From positions 62,664-126,663 of the forward strand of contig NZ_BSOB01000061.1 of NCBI RefSeq assembly GCF_030160295.1: 64,000 bases of DNA, written 5' to 3'. The notes under the pieces are model-generated. The model was not told the origin of the DNA. It did no database searches and saw only the letters and a list, made by a program, of their open reading frames with translations. This document shows positions 59,750 through 64,000 of the stretch, in pieces (the stretch's first letter is position 1; each line of letters begins with the position of its first letter). Both the position numbers and the translations under genes were made by a program. Source of the stretch: Dyella acidisoli (lineage in GTDB: Bacteria > Pseudomonadota > Gammaproteobacteria > Xanthomonadales > Rhodanobacteraceae).

Positions 59750-60727
59750 ATGACCCAGATCTACGCCCGCATCGTCGGCACCGGCAGCGCTCTGCCGGAG
59801 CGCATTCTCACCAACGCCGATCTCGAAAAGTTCGTCGACACCAGCGACGAATGGATTCGCGAACGCACCGGTATCCGCCAGCGCCATGTCGTTGCCGAAG
59901 GGGAAACCACGGGTGATCTGGCCACGTTGGCTGCTCAGCGCGCACTCGATGCCGCCGGCGTCAAAGCTTCGGAACTGGATCTGATTGTGCTGGGCACCAC
60001 CACGCCCGACATCATTTTTCCGTCCACCGCCTGTCTCGTGCAGCACCGTCTCGGCGCGAACGGTTGCGCGGCGTTTGACGTGAATGCTGCGTGCTCCGGT
60101 TTCGTTTACGCGTTGGGCATAGCGGACAAATTCATCCGCAGCGGCCAATCGAAGAAGGTGCTGGTGATCGGCGCCGAAACGCTCACTCGCATGGTTCGTT
60201 GGGAAGAACGCGAAACCTGCGTACTGTTCGGCGATGGTGCCGGCGCCGTAGTGCTGGAAGCGTCCAGCGAACCGGGTATCTACGCCACCTGCCTGCACGC
60301 AGACGGTGGTTACAAAGAATTGCTCTGGAATCCGGTCGGTGTTTCAGTCGGTTTCAAGGATGACGAACCCAACCATGGTGTGCACATCCGCATGTCTGGC
60401 CGCGAAGTGTTCAAGGTGGCGGTGAAGACGCTCGACTCGCTGGTCGAGGAAACGCTCAAGGCAGGCGGTATGGATGCTGCGCAACTGGATTGGCTCATTC
60501 CGCACCAGGCCAATTTGCGCATCATCGAAGCCACGGCGAAACGTCTGAACATGCCGATGGATCAGGTGATCGTTACTGTCGACAAGCACGCCAATACCTC
60601 CGCCGGCTCCGTGCCGCTTGCGCTGGATTTCGCCGTGCGCTCGGGCAAAGTGAAGCGCGGCCAGAATTTGCTGCTGGAAGCCTTTGGCGGCGGCTTTACC
60701 TGGGCATCGGCGCTATTGCGCTACTGA
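59750..60727 (+). CDS. fabH: 3-oxoacyl-ACP synthase III
   Basis: A 325-residue initiating ketoacyl synthase that condenses acetyl-CoA with malonyl-ACP. The triad is C115 (NAACSGF), H252 (PHQAN) and N282 (HANTSAG); GFGGG-like closing AFGGGFTWAS. No plsX lies between rpmF and fabH. It ends at a strong terminator, so it is probably transcribed apart from fabD. Confidence 0.96.
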   Translation: MTQIYARIVGTGSALPERILTNADLEKFVDTSDEWIRERTGIRQRHVVAEGETTGDLATLAAQRALDAAGVKASELDLIVLGTTTPDIIFPSTACLVQHRLGANGCAAFDVNAACSGFVYALGIADKFIRSGQSKKVLVIGAETLTRMVRWEERETCVLFGDGAGAVVLEASSEPGIYATCLHADGGYKELLWNPVGVSVGFKDDEPNHGVHIRMSGREVFKVAVKTLDSLVEETLKAGGMDAAQLDWLIPHQANLRIIEATAKRLNMPMDQVIVTVDKHANTSAGSVPLALDFAVRSGKVKRGQNLLLEAFGGGFTWASALLRY

Positions 60728-60760
60728 TCTGTTCGCTACTGTCTTGTCTGCGTCGAAATT

Positions 60761-60789
60761 GCCGGGACGTCCATACGTCCCGGCTTTTT
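60761..60789 (+). terminator. intrinsic terminator after fabH
   Basis: Perfect 10-bp stem GCCGGGACGT/ACGTCCCGGC, CCAT loop, seven T. Confidence 0.93.
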
Positions 60790-60908
60790 TTGTCGATAAA
60801 AAATAGAATGCGTTCAAGCTTTTAGAGCAGCTGTCATGAATACGGCTGCGCACGGCGCACATTGCTGGCACCATTCACCGTTTCGTTCGTTCACAAGACC
60901 TCTCACGC

Positions 60909-61856
60909 ATGAGCCAGAACGTTCCATCACTCGCTTTCGTCTTCCCTGGCCAGGGTTCGCAATCGGTCGGCATGCTCGCCGAACTCGCCGCCGTCCACAC
61001 CGAGGTGAAATCCACATTCGACGAAGCCTCGCAAGGTGCGGGTATCGATCTGTGGGCGCTCAGTCAACAGGGACCCGAAGATCAGCTCAATCGCACCGAA
61101 AACACGCAGCCGGCACTGCTGGCGGCGAGTGTCGCGGTGTGGCGGGTATGGCAGACGCTAGGTGGTGCGCAGCCGGCGCAGTTGTCCGGACACAGCCTGG
61201 GTGAATACAGCGCACTGGTTTGCGCGGGAGCCTTGTCGCTGCATGATGCCGCGGCGCTGGTCGCCGAACGTGGTCGCCTGATGCAGGCCGCCGTGCCTGC
61301 CGGAGTGGGCGCAATGGCCGCGATTCTCGGTGGCGATGATGCATTGATCGCATCGGTGTGCGAGGACGTTGCGCAAGGGCAGGTCGTGGCACCGGCCAAT
61401 TACAACTCGCCTGGCCAATTAGTCATTGCCGGTCATGCCGAAGCCGTGGATCGCGCATTGGCGAAACTGGCCGAACAAGGCGTCAAAAAAGCGGTGAAGC
61501 TGGCTGTCTCGGTGCCATCGCATACCGCGCTGATGCGCGACGCGGCTGACAAGCTCGGCGAGCGCATGGCATCCATCGCGTGGCAATTGCCTGGCATCCC
61601 AGTGGTGCAGAACGCGGAAGCACGCGCCTACAGCACGTTGGAAGACATCCGCGGCGCCCTGCAGCGCCAGTTGTACCTGCCGGTGCGCTGGACCGAATGC
61701 GTGCAAACGCTAATTGCTGGCGGTGCCACACGCTTGGTCGAATGTGGTCCGGGCAAGGTACTGGCAGGGTTGATCAAGCGCATCGACAAGAGCGTCGAAG
61801 CACGCGCGATCGGTACTTCTGCGGAGCTCGATGCCACGCGCGGCGAATGGGTCTGA
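60909..61856 (+). CDS. fabD: malonyl-CoA:ACP transacylase
   Basis: A 315-residue enzyme loading malonate onto ACP. FVFPGQGSQSVGML at the start, nucleophile S96 in GHSLGEYSAL, active-site His in AVSVPSHTALM near 207, and ECGPGKVLAGLIKRI near the end. A separate promoter is expected in the 60790-60908 gap. Confidence 0.96.
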   Translation: MSQNVPSLAFVFPGQGSQSVGMLAELAAVHTEVKSTFDEASQGAGIDLWALSQQGPEDQLNRTENTQPALLAASVAVWRVWQTLGGAQPAQLSGHSLGEYSALVCAGALSLHDAAALVAERGRLMQAAVPAGVGAMAAILGGDDALIASVCEDVAQGQVVAPANYNSPGQLVIAGHAEAVDRALAKLAEQGVKKAVKLAVSVPSHTALMRDAADKLGERMASIAWQLPGIPVVQNAEARAYSTLEDIRGALQRQLYLPVRWTECVQTLIAGGATRLVECGPGKVLAGLIKRIDKSVEARAIGTSAELDATRGEWV

Positions 61857-61894
61857 TTTTTTATCCTTGAACAGCTGCACTGAAGGAACACGAG

Positions 61895-62635
61895 ATGAGC
61901 ACATTGCAAGGTGAAATCGCATTGGTGACTGGCGCCAGCCGCGGCATCGGTGCCGCGATTGCAGATGAACTGGCGGCCATGGGCGCCACGGTCATCGGCA
62001 CTGCTACTAGCGAAGCGGGCGCCGCAGCGATTGGTGAGCGTCTTGCGCCGCACGGTGGCCAAGGGCGCGTGCTCAACGTCACCGATGCAGCATCGGTGGA
62101 TGCGCTGATCGATGACATCACCAAGCAGCGCGGCGCAGTGTCGATCCTGGTCAATAACGCCGGCATCACGCGCGATCAGTTGCTGATGCGCATGCGCGAC
62201 GAAGACTGGCAGGCCATCCTCGACACCAACCTCACTTCGGTTTATCGCCTGTCCAAAGCAGTGATGCGCGGCATGATGAAGGCCCGCAAGGGCCGCATTA
62301 TTTCGATTGCGTCGGTGATCGGCCTTACCGGCAATCCGGGCCAGTCCAATTACGCAGCGGCGAAGGCCGGCATCATCGCTTTCTCCAAATCGCTCGCGCG
62401 CGAGATCGGTTCGCGCAGCATCACCGTCAACGTGGTGGCGCCGGGCTTCATCGATACCGATATGACCCGTGGCTTGCCGGAAGAATCCAAGCAAGCGCTG
62501 CTGGGCCAGATCGCTCTGGGCCGATTCGGCGAAGCCAGCGACATTGCCAAGGCGGTGGGCTTCCTGGCGTCGCCCGCAGCCGCCTATATCACCGGCGAGA
62601 CGCTGCACGTAAACGGCGGCATGTACATGCCTTGA
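61895..62635 (+). CDS. fabG: 3-oxoacyl-ACP reductase
   Basis: A 246-residue SDR. TGASRGIG cofactor motif, NNAG, catalytic S140, Y153 (SNYAAAKAG) and K157, and GFIDTDMTRGLPEE near the end. NADPH-dependent ketoreduction in fatty acid elongation. It lies 38 bp after fabD and is likely in one operon with it. Confidence 0.96.
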   Translation: MSTLQGEIALVTGASRGIGAAIADELAAMGATVIGTATSEAGAAAIGERLAPHGGQGRVLNVTDAASVDALIDDITKQRGAVSILVNNAGITRDQLLMRMRDEDWQAILDTNLTSVYRLSKAVMRGMMKARKGRIISIASVIGLTGNPGQSNYAAAKAGIIAFSKSLAREIGSRSITVNVVAPGFIDTDMTRGLPEESKQALLGQIALGRFGEASDIAKAVGFLASPAAAYITGETLHVNGGMYMP

Positions 62636-62927
62636 GCGGGGCTCATACCTCGTCCAGGCTTGAAAAGGACGCAGTCAGCACAAGCTCCAGTCGGGCGACT
62701 GCTTGTCCTGTTTGAAATCCGTTAGCGCCACGGGAACCTGCTGCAACCCGAAAGTCGTCATGGAGCCCGTTTTGGGCGACAATCGACGCCTTCGTGCCAA
62801 GCGCAACCGTGGCCGACGTTCCTGGCATATAATTGGCGGCTTCGCGGCTTAGCCACTACAATGCCGCAGACTTTGCCGGTCCAAAGGCCGGCAGACAGAC
62901 CATTTCCCCTTGGGAGGCAAAGGCAAC

Positions 62928-63167
62928 ATGAGCACCATCGAAGAACGCGTAAAGAAAATCGTCGTCGAGCAGCTTGGCGTGAAAGAAGATGAGGTCAACC
63001 CGAACTCTTCGTTCGTAGACGATCTGGGCGCGGATTCGCTGGACACGGTCGAGCTGGTGATGGCGCTCGAAGAGGAATTCGAAACCGAGATTCCCGACGA
63101 AGAAGCCGAGAAGATCACGACCGTGCAGCAGGCCGTCGATTACATCAAGGCCCACACCAAGGAGTGA
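62928..63167 (+). CDS. acpP: acyl carrier protein
   Basis: A 79-residue acidic four-helix protein; the 4'-phosphopantetheine site is S37 in [16 protein letters not shown] 62928 lies behind GGGAGG. The gap 62636-62927 from fabG holds no gene and probably an extra acpP promoter, in keeping with the high ACP demand. Confidence 0.97.
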   Translation: MSTIEERVKKIVVEQLGVKEDEVNPNSSFVDDLGADSLDTVELVMALEEEFETEIPDEEAEKITTVQQAVDYIKAHTKE

Positions 63168-63224
63168 TCCGCGTGGCGGGGCGAAGCACACGCGTCCCAT
63201 GCCTCCACGTAGTGATATCGGAAG

Positions 63225-63252
63225 CTGCGCCACCTGGGCGCAGTTTTCGTTT
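63225..63252 (+). terminator. hairpin between acpP and fabF
   Basis: CTGCGCC/GGCGCAG stem, 5-nt loop, then TTTTCGTTT. It probably reduces read-through so that acpP exceeds fabF. Confidence 0.7.
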
Positions 63253-63364
63253 CTGCAATTTGCAACGTCCGATCCCGTATGGTGTGCAGGTCGGCGCGCA
63301 TCGCGATACGTGGAAAGTGATGCTTGAGAGCTGACCTTTCCCGAACCAGCTAGGAATTCGATCC

Positions 63365-64000
63365 ATGAGCAAACGACGTGTGGTAGTGACCGGCATGGGC
63401 ATCATTTCGCCGGTCGGCAACGACATCGCCACCGCCTGGAACAACATCCTCAAGGGCGTCAGCGGCATCGGCCAGGTCACGCACTTCGACGCCACGACGT
63501 ATGCCACGCGCATCGCCGGTCAGGTGCGCGACTTCGATCCGGCGCAATGGATCGCGCCGAAAGAGATCAAGAAGATGGACCCGTTCATCCACTACGGCAT
63601 CGCTGCTGGCACACAGGCCTTGCGCGATTCCGGGCTGGAAGTGACGGAAGCAAACGCACCGCGCATCGGCGTAGCCGTAGCAGCGGGCATTGGTGGTCTG
63701 AACACCATCGAAGACACCTCGATCGAGCTGCATGAGAAGGGGCCGCGCCGCGTGTCGCCGTTCTTCGTGCCTAGTTCGATCATCAACATGGTGTCGGGTC
63801 ACCTGTCGATCATGTACGGCCTGAAGGGCCCGAACATCGCCTGCGTGACTGCGTGCACCACGGGTACGCACAACATCGGCCTGGCCGCGCGCATGATCCA
63901 GTACGGCGATGCGGACGTGATGATCGCCGGCGGCGCCGAGTTCGCCACCACGGGTACAGCCATGGCTGGCTTCTGCTCGGCCAAGGCCATGTCCACGCGC
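63365..64000 (+). CDS. fabF: 3-oxoacyl-ACP synthase II, cut by window end
   Basis: The first 212 residues of an expected ~412. MSKRRVVVTGMGIISPVGND is the family start; the active-site Cys is C164 in VTACTTGTHNIG. The His/His part of the triad lies beyond the window. TAGGAATTCG precedes the ATG at 63365. It elongates acyl-ACP chains, including cis-unsaturated intermediates. Confidence 0.95.
   Translation, partial: MSKRRVVVTGMGIISPVGNDIATAWNNILKGVSGIGQVTHFDATTYATRIAGQVRDFDPAQWIAPKEIKKMDPFIHYGIAAGTQALRDSGLEVTEANAPRIGVAVAAGIGGLNTIEDTSIELHEKGPRRVSPFFVPSSIINMVSGHLSIMYGLKGPNIACVTACTTGTHNIGLAARMIQYGDADVMIAGGAEFATTGTAMAGFCSAKAMSTR

Overview
The window looks like a chromosomal segment of a gammaproteobacterium of the Xanthomonadales (Lysobacterales), most likely the Rhodanobacteraceae (Dyella, Luteibacter or Frateuria type). 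This rests on gene content and order: a complete ccmABCDEFGHI cluster ending at a MetX-family acyltransferase of serine O-succinyltransferase type, kynurenine 3-monooxygenase, KdkA, a lolC/E-lolD-comEC-exbB-exbD-msbA-lpxK run, 4.5S RNA in front of dnaX-ybaB-recR, and yceD-rpmF followed by fabH-fabD-fabG-acpP-fabF. The intergenic spaces are full of REP-like palindromes. No ribosomal RNA operon, CRISPR array or recognisable insertion sequence is present.

Layout. Positions 1-5.2 kb are an accessory island. They hold the 3' end of an RHS/YD-repeat toxin gene, two paralogous small immunity-like genes, an unknown gene, a translationally coupled pair of tiny genes and a tyrosine integrase lying against the 3' end of tRNA-Leu(CAA). 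From 5.3 to 17 kb, mostly on the minus strand, come cysteine dioxygenase, a MetX-family acyltransferase, cytochrome c maturation, a DUF3293 protein, kynurenine 3-monooxygenase and two polyhydroxyalkanoate genes (phbB, phaR). From 18 to 24 kb there is a MarR-regulated EmrAB/outer-membrane-factor efflux operon and a TatD hydrolase. From 24 to 27 kb there are envelope genes and YgfZ.

From 26.7 to 31 kb lies the succinate dehydrogenase operon, flanked by flavinylation/assembly factors (DUF1674 upstream, SdhE downstream). From 31 to 47.5 kb is an envelope-biogenesis block: lipoprotein release, DNA uptake, ExbBD, MsbA, LpxK, a DUF6165 protein, a very large internally duplicated membrane protein, a GT9 heptosyltransferase and KdkA. 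From 47.7 to 51.3 kb are tRNA-Ser(GGA), 4.5S RNA, dnaX, ybaB, recR and a HIT hydrolase. From 51.3 to 57.5 kb are Slp, a TgpA-like transglutaminase/DUF58/MoxR cassette and a PMT-type glycosyltransferase. From 57.5 to 64 kb are Maf, YceD, L32 and type II fatty acid synthesis; fabF is cut by the window end.

Points most worth a second look are the 1382-residue two-halved membrane protein; a pair of ~163-bp MITE-like imperfect palindromes in opposite orientations; a 20-bp copy of the tRNA-Ser 3' end 194 bp downstream of the tRNA with a chain of hairpins between; REP sequence that has become the C-terminal coding end of ccmD; and an apparently leaderless yceD transcript. Starts were often moved inward from the longest open frame on the basis of Shine-Dalgarno sites, overlaps with neighbours, or family start points. 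Functional names rest on recognisable motifs read by eye; no database search was run.
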